A stretch of 64,000 nt of DNA from an uncultured beta proteobacterium (GTDB taxonomy: Bacteria > Pseudomonadota > Gammaproteobacteria > Burkholderiales > Burkholderiaceae_C), in assembly GCA_903960915.1 (NCBI GenBank), contig CAJCCO010000009.1:1-64000 (forward strand). The letters are read 5' to 3'. The translations under genes were made by a program, and so were the position numbers. Below are positions 16,481 through 25,063 of the stretch, one piece after another. Positions within the stretch are counted from its first letter, which is position 1. Each line of letters starts with the position of its first letter. Under the pieces are notes generated by a model that was not told the DNA's origin, did not search any database, and was given only the letters and a program-made list of their open reading frames with translations.

Positions 16481-17173
16481 ATGGGCAGTTCACTCGACGC
16501 CTGGCTGCTGTATGCTGACGACAGCCTGCTGGTGCTCAACAAGCCTGCCGGTTTGTTGTCAGTTCCCGGGCGGGGTGAAGACAAACAAGACTGCTTGAGC
16601 GCCCGGGTGCAAAGCCGGTTCGCCGATGCCCTGATCGTGCACCGGTTGGACATGGCCACCTCGGGTCTGATGCTCATGGCACGTGGCCCCACGGTGCAGC
16701 GCCAACTCAACGAGGCGTTTGCCAGCCGCGCGGTACACAAGCGCTACATCGCCGTGGTGGATGGGCATTTGCCAACGCCCCTGAACACTTTGGACGACTG
16801 GGGCGATATTGACCTGCCGATTGCCGTGGACTGGCCACGGCGCCCCTTGCGTGTGATTGACCCGGTGCTGGGCAAACCCAGCCAAACGCGCTGGCGCGTG
16901 CTGGCCCACAGCACCGCCCATAGCAGCGCACCTGACGACAGTCCGCACTTCATGCCCACTACCCGGCTCGAACTCGAACCGGTCACCGGCCGTTCTCACC
17001 AACTGCGTCTTCACCTGCAAGCCGTTGGGCACGCCATACTCGGCGACGCCCTGTATGGCTGCGCCCGCAGCCAGGCCCGCTCGGACCGGCTGCTGCTGCA
17101 CGCGCACTCGCTCGCGCTGGCGCACCCGCTGGACGGCCGCGAGCTGGCCTTGACGTGCCCGGCCCCTTTTTGA
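16481..17173 (+). CDS. RluA-family pseudouridine synthase
   Basis: A 230-residue RNA-modifying enzyme without an S4 domain. The catalytic aspartate lies in HRLDMATSGLMLMA (about residues 52-65). Further family motifs are VLNKPAGLLSVPGR and EPVTGRSHQLRLHL. The compact size fits RluA (23S rRNA/tRNA) or TruC-like enzymes; which uridine is modified cannot be read from sequence alone. It is followed 46 bp later by an SDR gene. Confidence 0.85.
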   Translation: MGSSLDAWLLYADDSLLVLNKPAGLLSVPGRGEDKQDCLSARVQSRFADALIVHRLDMATSGLMLMARGPTVQRQLNEAFASRAVHKRYIAVVDGHLPTPLNTLDDWGDIDLPIAVDWPRRPLRVIDPVLGKPSQTRWRVLAHSTAHSSAPDDSPHFMPTTRLELEPVTGRSHQLRLHLQAVGHAILGDALYGCARSQARSDRLLLHAHSLALAHPLDGRELALTCPAPF

Positions 17174-17219
17174 CGACACTTTTTTCTACCCACCTGACTT
17201 CACACGGAGCTACACCACC

Positions 17220-17975
17220 ATGACAAAAGCCCTCTTTATCCTCACCGGTGCCTCGCGCGGCATGGGCCTGGCCATGGCCCAGCAACTGCTCAAGCCCGAT
17301 CATTTCTTGCTGTGCATCTCGCGCAACACCCATGAAAACCTAGCCGCCCAAGCCGCCAGCGCCGGTTGTGCCCTGGAGCAGTGGCCGCTGGACCTGGAAC
17401 ACAGCGTGCCCGCAGCGGCCAAGCTCAGCCAGTGGCTGCAAAGCCTTGCCAGTGACAGCTTCAACCGTGCCACGCTGATCAACAACGCCGGCGTCATCTC
17501 CGCGCTGGTGCCGCTGTCTGACAGCGACCCGCTCGACCTGACCCGCGCCTTGCGCGTTGGCTTGGAAGCCCCGCTGCTCCTGACAGCGGCTTTTTTGAAA
17601 GCCACCGAGGCCTGGCAGTTGCCACGCCAGGTACTCAACATTTCCTCCGGCCTGGGCCGCCGGGCCATGGCCTCGGGCGCGGGCTACTGCGCCGCCAAGG
17701 CCGGCATGGACCACTTCACCCGCAGCCTGGCCATGGACGAAGCGCTCAAACCACACGGCGCCAAGGTCTGCTCGCTGGCGCCCGGCGTCATAGACACCGA
17801 CATGCAAGTGCAACTGCGCAGCGCCGACCCCTCCAACTTTCCCGGCCTGGGCGGCTTTGTGGACCTGAAGCAAAGCGGCCACCTGGCCTCGCCTGACGAA
17901 GCGGCCCGCCGCGTGCTGGCCTACCTGGCCCGGCCAGACTTTGGCAGCCAGCCCGTGGCCGATGTGCGGGACTGA
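17220..17975 (+). CDS. SDR-family oxidoreductase, sepiapterin-reductase-like
   Basis: A 251-residue short-chain dehydrogenase with TGASRGMGLAMAQQLL as cofactor motif, LINNAGVIS, and the catalytic ISSGLGRRAMASGAGYCAAKAG. The pattern of a long segment before the NAG motif and the ending (SPDEAARRVLAYL) resembles sepiapterin reductase/benzil reductase-like bacterial SDRs. The substrate is unknown. It lies between the pseudouridine synthase and thiolase genes on the same strand. Confidence 0.75.
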   Translation: MTKALFILTGASRGMGLAMAQQLLKPDHFLLCISRNTHENLAAQAASAGCALEQWPLDLEHSVPAAAKLSQWLQSLASDSFNRATLINNAGVISALVPLSDSDPLDLTRALRVGLEAPLLLTAAFLKATEAWQLPRQVLNISSGLGRRAMASGAGYCAAKAGMDHFTRSLAMDEALKPHGAKVCSLAPGVIDTDMQVQLRSADPSNFPGLGGFVDLKQSGHLASPDEAARRVLAYLARPDFGSQPVADVRD

Positions 17976-18064
17976 GTTCGCCCTTGGGCGCCCCCGTAAG
18001 ATCGGAATAAGCGTTGTAGAACACACTTGACCGTTTGAATTTTTAATCCAACGAGGAGAATTAC

Positions 18065-19249
18065 ATGAGTCGTGAAGTTGTTGTGGTCAGCGGTGTGCGC
18101 ACCGCCATTGGTACCTATGGTGGCAGTCTGAAAGACATTCCCCCCACCGAACTGGCCGCCCAAGTGGTGCGCGAGTCACTGGCCCGCGCCGGCGTGGACG
18201 GCAAAGATGTGGGTCATGTGGTGTTTGGCCATGTGGTCAACACCGAACCCAAAGACATGTACTTGTCGCGTGTGGCGGCCATCAATGGCGGCTGCGGCCA
18301 AGCCACCCCGGCTTTCAACGTGAACCGCCTGTGCGGCTCGGGCTTGCAAGCCATTGTGTCGGCCAGCCAGTCCATCCTGCTGGGCGACTGCGACATTGCC
18401 ATTGGCGGCGGCGCCGAGAACATGAGCCGTGGCCCCTACGCCGCGTTGAGCGCGCGCTGGGGCGCCCGCATGGGTGACACCAAGATGATCGACATGGTGG
18501 TGGGGGCGCTGCACGACCCCTTCCACGCCATCCACATGGGCGTGACGGCCGAGAACATCGCCACCCAATTTGGCATCACCCGCGACATGCAGGACGCCTT
18601 GGCCGTTGAAAGCCACAACCGCGCTCAACGCGCCACCGAAGCGGGCTACTTCACCAGCCAGATTCTGCCGATCATGCTCAAGAGCAAAAAAGGCGATGTG
18701 GCCTACGCCACCGACGAACACTTCCGTCCCAACTGCAAGCCTGAAGACATGGCCAAGTTGAAGCCCGTGTTTGTCAAAGAAAACGGCTCCGTGACCGCCG
18801 GCAATGCCTCCGGCATCAACGACGCGGCTGCTGCCGTGGTGCTGATGGAAGCCAAAACCGCACAAGCCCGTGGCGCCAAGCCGCTGGGTCGTCTGGTGGC
18901 CTACGCCCACACCGGCCTGGAGCCCAAAATCATGGGCATGGGCCCGGTGTCTGCGTCACGCCTGGCCTTGCAAAAAGCCGGTTTGACGGTGAACGACATG
19001 GACGTGATCGAAGCCAACGAAGCCTTTGCTGCCCAAGCCTGCGCGGTGAGCAAAGAGCTCGGCTTTGACCCCGCCCGGGTCAACCCCAATGGCTCCGGCA
19101 TCTCCCTGGGCCACCCCATCGGCGCCACCGGTGCCCTCATCACCGTGAAGGCCTTGTACGAGCTGCAACGCATCAACGGCAAATACGCCCTGGTGACCAT
19201 GTGCATTGGCGGCGGTCAAGGCATTGCCGCCATCTTCGAGCGCATGTGA
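18065..19249 (+). CDS. bktB: Acetyl-CoA C-acyltransferase (beta-ketothiolase, BktB type)
   Basis: A 394-residue thiolase. The acylated nucleophile is C90 (NVNRLCGSGLQAIVS), with the family motifs NPNGSGISLGHPIGATGA and CIGGGQGIAAIF at the C-terminus. The close match to remembered BktB sequences (N-terminus REVVVVSGVRTAIGTYGGS) suggests broad-chain thiolysis/condensation in beta-oxidation or polyhydroxyalkanoate precursor supply. GAGGAG lies just before the ATG. The beginning of narX is close behind the stop. Confidence 0.9.
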   Translation: MSREVVVVSGVRTAIGTYGGSLKDIPPTELAAQVVRESLARAGVDGKDVGHVVFGHVVNTEPKDMYLSRVAAINGGCGQATPAFNVNRLCGSGLQAIVSASQSILLGDCDIAIGGGAENMSRGPYAALSARWGARMGDTKMIDMVVGALHDPFHAIHMGVTAENIATQFGITRDMQDALAVESHNRAQRATEAGYFTSQILPIMLKSKKGDVAYATDEHFRPNCKPEDMAKLKPVFVKENGSVTAGNASGINDAAAAVVLMEAKTAQARGAKPLGRLVAYAHTGLEPKIMGMGPVSASRLALQKAGLTVNDMDVIEANEAFAAQACAVSKELGFDPARVNPNGSGISLGHPIGATGALITVKALYELQRINGKYALVTMCIGGGQGIAAIFERM

Positions 19250-19280
19250 TGCACCACCGGTCTGCACACTGCAGCAGGCC

Positions 19281-21221
19281 GTGACCCAGACCAAGCACTG
19301 GAGTCTGGGCGCCAAGTTGGCCCTGGTGGGCGCGCCCTTTCTGTTGCTGGCCCTGTTGTCCACGGCGGCCACCCTGTGGGTGTCGTGGCAACTCGATGGC
19401 GGGGCTGCCGCCGTTAATGAAGCGGGACGCATGCGCATGCAGTCCTACCGCATGGCCTTGTCGGTCAGCACCGGTGAAACGCAGGCCTTGGCCGAGCAGG
19501 TCGCCCAGTTTGACAAGAGCCTGGCGCTGTTGCGCAGCGGTGACCCAGATCGCCCGCTGTTCGTCCCCTGGGACGCTCAAGTCACCACGCGGTTTACCGT
19601 GGTCGAGCGTGGCTGGGCCAATTACCAAAAACGCTGGATCCAGTCGAGCCCCACACCCCTCATCGAGTTACGGGCTCAGACCGTGGCGTTTGTCACTGAT
19701 ATTGATGCCTTGGTCAACAGCATCGAAGCCCACCTGGCGCACTGGACGGCCGTGCTGCATTTGCTGCAAGTGTCCATGCTGGCCATGGCCGTACTGGGCG
19801 CGGCGGTACTGCTTTACACCGGCTACCTCTTTGTGCTGGAACCCGTGGGGCAACTCAAGCACGCGATTGAAAAAATGCTGCGCGGTGATTTTTCAGCCCG
19901 CGTAGAACGCGTCACCAGTGATGAGTTTGGCACCCTGGCCGACGGCTTCAACGGCATGGCTGAACATGTGCAGTCCATGTACCGTAATCTGGAAAGTAAG
20001 GTGGCAGAAAAAACGGCCCAGCTGGAAGAAAAACACGAACGTCTGGAAAGCCTTTACGAGGTGACGGCGCTGGTGGCCAAGGCCACCACACTCGATGAGC
20101 TCGCCCAGGGGTTTTCCAATAGCATTCGGCGCATTGCCCATGCCGATGGTGTGGCGCTTCGCTGGTCCGACCAGTCGAACCAACGCTACCTGATGCTTGC
20201 CGCCCAAGGACTGCCAAGCACCCTGGTGGATGCTGAACTCTGCATTGACAAAGGCGACTGCCACTGCGGCGCCCCAGCCACTGAACCCGGCATGCGCGTG
20301 ATCCGCATCCAGCCCGAGGGCAGCACCTCGCTCAACCATTGCGCCAAGGCGGGCTATAAAACCGTGGTGAACATTCCTATACGCCTGCATGACCGGCTGA
20401 TGGGCGAGGTAGATCTTTTCTTTCACGCCATCTTCAACCCGGCCCCGGCTGAACGCTCGCTGTTGGAAGCCCTGAGTAGCCATTTGGCCAGCGCCATGGA
20501 AAACTTACGCCTGAGCGCCTTGGACCGCGAGGCGGCAGTATCCCAAGAGCGCCACCTGCTGGCGCGCGAGTTGCATGACTCCATTGCCCAGTCCCTGGCC
20601 TTTCTGAAAATTCAAGTCCAGCTGATGCGCGATGCCCTGCGTTTGGGTGACGCCAGCCAGATCAATCTGGTGCTCGAAGAAATTGATATCGGCGTACGCG
20701 AAAGCTATGGGGATGTGCGCGAACTTCTGCTGCACTTTCGCACCCGCACCAACACCGAGGACATTGAACCAGCACTGGCTACCACCCTGCGCAAGTTTGA
20801 GCACCAAAGCGGTTTGAAAGCCTCGCTGACCATTCAGGGGCAAGGCATGCCACTGTCGCCCGACCTGCAAATTCAGGTGCTGCATATTGTTCAGGAAGCG
20901 CTCTCCAATGTGCGCAAACATGCACGCGCCTCGCAAGTCTGGGTCGATGTGCAGCAACAACCCTGCTGGCGCTTCGAGGTGCGCGATGACGGTATGGGTT
21001 TCATCACCCACAACGAACAGCTCGATGAAACCCACGTGGGTCTGCGCATCATGAGCGAGCGCGCCCAACGCATTGGTGCATCCCTTGAAGTCATCTCCAC
21101 CCCTGGCCACGGCAGCTCAGCTATTCTGACCCTGCCACTGCCAGCGAGCCCCATGAGCGCGCACAGTGTTGCGGAAAACATCGACACTCGCCCCACTGCA
21201 ACACTTGTCGGCCCCGTTTAA
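19281..21221 (+). CDS. narX: Nitrate/nitrite sensor histidine kinase
   Basis: A membrane kinase of the NarX/NarQ type, about 646 residues from the GTG at 19281; an overlapping TTG start at 19206 is less likely. Transmembrane segment 1 is followed by the nitrate-sensing P-box NEAGRMRMQSYRMAL. A second membrane helix (LQVSMLAMAVLGAAVLLYTG) leads to HAMP, a GAF-like region with several cysteines (LCIDKGDCHC, NHC), the HisKA_3 histidine in ARELHDSIAQSLAFLK and a HATPase (RDDGMGF). Its stop shares one base with the narL start. It senses periplasmic nitrate and phosphorylates NarL. Confidence 0.9.
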   Translation: MTQTKHWSLGAKLALVGAPFLLLALLSTAATLWVSWQLDGGAAAVNEAGRMRMQSYRMALSVSTGETQALAEQVAQFDKSLALLRSGDPDRPLFVPWDAQVTTRFTVVERGWANYQKRWIQSSPTPLIELRAQTVAFVTDIDALVNSIEAHLAHWTAVLHLLQVSMLAMAVLGAAVLLYTGYLFVLEPVGQLKHAIEKMLRGDFSARVERVTSDEFGTLADGFNGMAEHVQSMYRNLESKVAEKTAQLEEKHERLESLYEVTALVAKATTLDELAQGFSNSIRRIAHADGVALRWSDQSNQRYLMLAAQGLPSTLVDAELCIDKGDCHCGAPATEPGMRVIRIQPEGSTSLNHCAKAGYKTVVNIPIRLHDRLMGEVDLFFHAIFNPAPAERSLLEALSSHLASAMENLRLSALDREAAVSQERHLLARELHDSIAQSLAFLKIQVQLMRDALRLGDASQINLVLEEIDIGVRESYGDVRELLLHFRTRTNTEDIEPALATTLRKFEHQSGLKASLTIQGQGMPLSPDLQIQVLHIVQEALSNVRKHARASQVWVDVQQQPCWRFEVRDDGMGFITHNEQLDETHVGLRIMSERAQRIGASLEVISTPGHGSSAILTLPLPASPMSAHSVAENIDTRPTATLVGPV

Positions 21222-21928
21222 TGAGCCCCTCTGACCGTCCTCCCGTGCGTATTCTTATCGTGGATGACCACACCCTGTTCCGGCGTGGTTTGACAGCGCT
21301 GCTGCTGCGCGAGCCTGGCTTGTTGGTATTGGACGACGCTGCCGATGCCAGCCAGGGCATCCGCAAGGCGCAGGAGTTGCAACCCGATGTGATCTTGCTG
21401 GACAACCATCTCCCCGGCGTCAATGGGGTGGACGCCCTGCCCGCGCTGCGGGAGGCCGCGCCGCTGGCCCGAATTCTGATGCTGACCGTCAGCGAAGACG
21501 AACACGACCTGGCTGCTGCCTTGCGGGGAGGGGCTGCGGGTTACCTACTCAAGACCATAGAGGGCGAGGCCCTTGCCCAAGCCATCACACAGGCCATGCA
21601 GGGCGACAGCGTGGTGGCGCCAGAAATGCTGAGTAAATTGGTCGCCGCCTTTCGCGGTAGCCTGCCCGATGCATCGCCCACCGAGTCAACACCCTTTGCT
21701 GCGCCCTCATCCCCCTCACCGCACCACGCAGCACTTGCCAGCCTGTCGCCGCGTGAGCTTGATATTTTGAGCGGCATCGCTCGCGGTGCCAGCAACAAGG
21801 AAATCGCCCGTGAACATGGCATTGCCGAAACCACGGTCAAGATCCATGTGCAGCACATCTTGCGCAAACTCGATGTCAGCTCACGCGTACACGCCGCCGT
21901 TATAGCCACCGAGAACGGTCTGCTTTGA
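21221..21928 (+). CDS. narL: Nitrate response regulator
   Basis: A 235-residue two-component regulator. The receiver domain has DD at residues 15-16 and the phospho-acceptor D61 (DVILLDNHLPG). The C-terminal LuxR/GerE helix-turn-helix runs from SPRELDILSGIARGASNKEI to TVKIHVQHILRKLDV. It overlaps narX by one base (TAATG), so the pair is translationally coupled. It probably controls the adjacent narK-narG genes; a 7-2-7 heptamer site lies 34 bp after its stop. Confidence 0.92.
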   Translation: MSPSDRPPVRILIVDDHTLFRRGLTALLLREPGLLVLDDAADASQGIRKAQELQPDVILLDNHLPGVNGVDALPALREAAPLARILMLTVSEDEHDLAAALRGGAAGYLLKTIEGEALAQAITQAMQGDSVVAPEMLSKLVAAFRGSLPDASPTESTPFAAPSSPSPHHAALASLSPRELDILSGIARGASNKEIAREHGIAETTVKIHVQHILRKLDVSSRVHAAVIATENGLL

Positions 21929-21961
21929 CCTGCCACAAGCTGGTGTGAAAAAAGCGCAGCA

Positions 21962-21977
21962 TAGTTCTTTGGAACTA
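21962..21977 (+). promoter_or_regulatory. Putative NarL 7-2-7 site before narK1
   Basis: TAGTTCT-TT-GGAACTA is an inverted pair of heptamers with two-base spacing. Against the NarL/NarP heptamer TACYYMT the left arm matches 6 of 7 and the right arm 5 of 7 on its own strand. The inner TAGTTC/GAACTA arms are perfect. A further direct copy, TAGTTCC, lies at 21996-22002. The site is about 112-127 bp before the narK1 ATG. Confidence 0.55.
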
Positions 21978-22088
21978 GGCCGAAGCGGCGCTGAATAGTT
22001 CCATTGCACAGGTCCAACACTCCTTCAGCAGGATGTCAAAAATGAGTTGAGCGCCCTAAAGTCATGGCCAGTCTCTGGAGGTTTTGAC

Positions 22089-23345
22089 ATGACTAAAAAT
22101 GGGCAAGCACTCTCAGTGCTCATCGTCAGCACGCTGGCATTCACCGTGTGCTTTATGGTGTGGATGATGTTTGGCGTGATCGGTATCCCGATCAAAAAGG
22201 CGCTCGGCCTCAACGCCACAGAATTCGGCTTACTGACCGCCATGCCGGTATTAACCGGCTCGCTGATTCGCGTGCCCCTGGGCATCTGGACTGACAAATA
22301 CGGCGGTCGCCTGGTGATGGCCCTGCTCATGGCACTCACGGTCCCCGCTATTTGGCTCATGAGTTACGCCACGGAGTACTGGCACTTTCTGGTCATCGGC
22401 TTGTTTGTGGGCCTGGCCGGCGGCTCATTCTCGGTGGGCACCCCTTATGTGGCGCGCTGGTTCCCCAAAAGTCAGCAAGGCTTTGCTATGGGCATTTATG
22501 GCGCGGGCAACTCGGGGGCTGCGGTCAACAAGTTTGTGGCACCGGCCCTGGTGGTGGCCTTTGGCTGGGCCATGGTGCCGCAGGTTTACGCGGCCATCAT
22601 GCTCGGCTCCGTGGTGCTGTTCTGGTTTTTCAGCTACAGCGACCCCGCCCACTTGGTGCCCAGCCACACCAAATTCAGCGACCAACTCAAATCACTGAAA
22701 GACCCGCGTGTGCTGAAGTACTGCCAGTACTACAGCATCGTGTTTGGCGGTTATGTGGCCCTGTCCTTATGGATGGTTCAGTACTACGTGGGCGAGTTCG
22801 GATTGGACATTCGCAGTGCCGCCCTGCTCGCCGCCTGCTTCTCCCTGCCCGGTGGCGTGTTACGTGCCGCAGGCGGCTGGATGTCAGACAAATGGGGCGC
22901 ACACAGCGTGACCTGGTGGGTACTGTGGGTCAGCTGGATTTGCCTTTTCTTGCTGAGTTACCCACAAACCGACTTCACCATTGCCACCACCACAGGCCCC
23001 AAAACTTTTCATCTGGGTCTGAACGTTTACGCCTTCACCGGGCTGATGTTCATCCTGGGCATTGCCTTTGCCTTTGGCAAGGCCAGCGTCTTTAAGTACA
23101 TCAGCGACGACTACACCGACAACATCGGCGCCATCAGCGGCATGGTGGGTCTGGCCGGTGGTCTGGGTGGCTTTGTGTTGCCCATCTTGTTTGGCGTGCT
23201 CATGGACCTAACGGGCATTCGCTCCAGCGCCTTCATGCTGATGTACGGGGTGGTGTGGGTGTCGCTGATCTGGATGTACTGGACCGAAGTACGCCAGCGT
23301 GAAGTGATGGGCAAGAACACCGGTCTGCTCAGCCTGAAATCCTAA
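22089..23345 (+). CDS. narK1: Nitrate/nitrite transporter, NarK1-type
   Basis: A 418-residue MFS protein of the NNP family with about 12 membrane segments. The family signatures are present: GGSFSVGTPYVARWFPKSQ in the fifth segment region and GLAGGLGGFVLPILFG in the eleventh. The loop motif GIWTDKYGGRLVM is typical. The ATG at 22089 is preceded by GGAGG and is preferred over an upstream in-frame ATG. NarK1-type proteins are thought to be nitrate/proton symporters that start uptake; the neighbour narK2 probably exchanges nitrate for nitrite. Confidence 0.88.
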   Translation: MTKNGQALSVLIVSTLAFTVCFMVWMMFGVIGIPIKKALGLNATEFGLLTAMPVLTGSLIRVPLGIWTDKYGGRLVMALLMALTVPAIWLMSYATEYWHFLVIGLFVGLAGGSFSVGTPYVARWFPKSQQGFAMGIYGAGNSGAAVNKFVAPALVVAFGWAMVPQVYAAIMLGSVVLFWFFSYSDPAHLVPSHTKFSDQLKSLKDPRVLKYCQYYSIVFGGYVALSLWMVQYYVGEFGLDIRSAALLAACFSLPGGVLRAAGGWMSDKWGAHSVTWWVLWVSWICLFLLSYPQTDFTIATTTGPKTFHLGLNVYAFTGLMFILGIAFAFGKASVFKYISDDYTDNIGAISGMVGLAGGLGGFVLPILFGVLMDLTGIRSSAFMLMYGVVWVSLIWMYWTEVRQREVMGKNTGLLSLKS

Positions 23346-23374
23346 TTTAAATAAAAAACGAAAGAAGGAAATCT

Positions 23375-25006
23375 ATGAACCCAACACCTAGCTCACGGGC
23401 TGACATCAGCGACTGGCGTCCGGAAGACGAGCGTTTCTGGGAAAGCACCGGCAAAGCCATCGCCTACCGCAATTTGTGGATCTCCGTGCCGGCGCTCTTG
23501 TGCGGCTTTGCGGTCTGGGGCATGTGGGGCATCATCACGGTGCAGATGCTTAACCTGGGCTTCCCGTTTACCCAGGCCGAGTTGTTCACGCTTACCGCCA
23601 TTGCTGGCATTTCGGGTGCCACCATGCGCATCCCGGCCTCGTTCCTGATTCGTTTGGCCGGCGGCCGCAACACCATCTTTCTGACCACTGCCATGCTGCT
23701 CGCACCGGCCATTGGCACGGGCATGGCGCTGCAGCACAAGGACTGGCCGTTGTGGGCCTTTCAACTGATGGCGCTGTGGTCGGGCGTGGGCGGTGGCAAC
23801 TTTGCCTCGTCCATGTCCAACATCAGCACCTTTTTTCCCAAGCGTCTGCAGGGCACAGCGCTAGGCCTGAATGCCGGCCTGGGCAACTTTGGCGTCACCA
23901 CCATGCAAATCGTCATACCGCTGGTGATGACGGTGAGCCTGTTTGGCGACTGGGGTGGCGGCTCCATGCAACTGGTCAAGGACAGCGGCTGGATCTTCGG
24001 CAAGATTGCTGCGGGCACGCCCACCTGGATCCAGAACGCTGGCTTTGCCTGGGTGCTGTCGCTGGTGCCACTGTCGCTCTTGTGCTGGTTTGGCATGAGC
24101 AACCTCAAGACCGTCTCGCCCGATACCGGCAGCCCCTTGGTGGCTTTTGCCAAGGTCACTTACCTCTACACCCTGGCCTTTATTCCGGCCATTCTGGGCT
24201 TGTACCTGTACCTGCCGGCGCCCACCGGCCTGGGCCTGATCAGCATGTGGGTTGCTATTCCGCTGGACATTGCCAGCGCCCTGCTCATCATGCGCCTGGC
24301 TGCCTTTGGCACCATGAAAGAAAACGTTTCCAAGCAGTTCGAGATTTTCAGCAACAAGCACACCTGGGCGATGACGGCGCTGTACATCGTCACCTTCGGT
24401 TCCTTCATCGGCTTTTCCATGGCGCTGCCCTTGGCCATTACCGTGATCTTTGGCTTTCAGCATGTGGTCGATCCGGCGACTGGTTTGGTGGCCCACGCCC
24501 TGAAAAATCCTAACGCACCCTCGGCCCTGACCTACGCCTGGATTGGCCCCTTTGTGGGCGCCGCCGTGCGCCCAGTGGGGGGCTGGATTGCCGACAAGGT
24601 GGGTGGCTCCATCGTCACTCAGTGGATTTCCGCGCTGATGGTGCTGGCCTCTGCCGCCGTGGGCTACGTCATGCTGCTGGCCTACCAAAGCGCCCAGCCC
24701 GAGCAGTACTTCTTTGTGTTCATGGCGCTGTTTGTCGTGCTGTTTACCGCCAGCGGCATTGGCAACGGTTCGACCTTTCGCAGCATCGGCTTCATCTTTG
24801 ACCGCCAGCAGGCCGGCCCCGTGCTGGGCTGGACCTCGGCGGTGGCTGCCTACGGCGCCTTTGTCGCCCCGGTGGTGATTGGCGCTCAGATCAAGGCAGG
24901 CACGCCGCAAAACGCCATGTATGGCTTTGCCGTTTTTTACGCCGCCTGCCTGTTGCTGAACTGGTGGTTCTACCTGCGCGCGGGCGCCGAAATCAAAAAC
25001 CCCTAA
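23375..25006 (+). CDS. narK2: Nitrate/nitrite antiporter, NarK2-type
   Basis: A 543-residue MFS transporter of the NNP family. The nitrate signature appears as GGGNFASSMSNISTFFPKR and, near the C-terminus, WTSAVAAYGAFVAPVVIG. It has a soluble N-terminal stretch (WRPEDERFWESTGKAIAYRN) and a longer central loop than NarK1, as in the NarK/NarU-type exchangers. AGAAGGAA precedes the ATG. It lies 29 bp after narK1 and 57 bp before narG, in one presumed operon, and would export nitrite while importing nitrate. Confidence 0.88.
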   Translation: MNPTPSSRADISDWRPEDERFWESTGKAIAYRNLWISVPALLCGFAVWGMWGIITVQMLNLGFPFTQAELFTLTAIAGISGATMRIPASFLIRLAGGRNTIFLTTAMLLAPAIGTGMALQHKDWPLWAFQLMALWSGVGGGNFASSMSNISTFFPKRLQGTALGLNAGLGNFGVTTMQIVIPLVMTVSLFGDWGGGSMQLVKDSGWIFGKIAAGTPTWIQNAGFAWVLSLVPLSLLCWFGMSNLKTVSPDTGSPLVAFAKVTYLYTLAFIPAILGLYLYLPAPTGLGLISMWVAIPLDIASALLIMRLAAFGTMKENVSKQFEIFSNKHTWAMTALYIVTFGSFIGFSMALPLAITVIFGFQHVVDPATGLVAHALKNPNAPSALTYAWIGPFVGAAVRPVGGWIADKVGGSIVTQWISALMVLASAAVGYVMLLAYQSAQPEQYFFVFMALFVVLFTASGIGNGSTFRSIGFIFDRQQAGPVLGWTSAVAAYGAFVAPVVIGAQIKAGTPQNAMYGFAVFYAACLLLNWWFYLRAGAEIKNP

Positions 25007-25063
25007 GCCCGTCCAAGACCGCTCTAGGCCGCCCTTTTCATTCCATTTTTACCGAGGTACTGC

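Noticed and set aside
21925-21938. FNR-like TTGACCTGCCACAA at the narL stop
   Set aside because: Only 7/10 and it would place the transcription start inside the NarL palindrome, a position unlikely for activation; not called.
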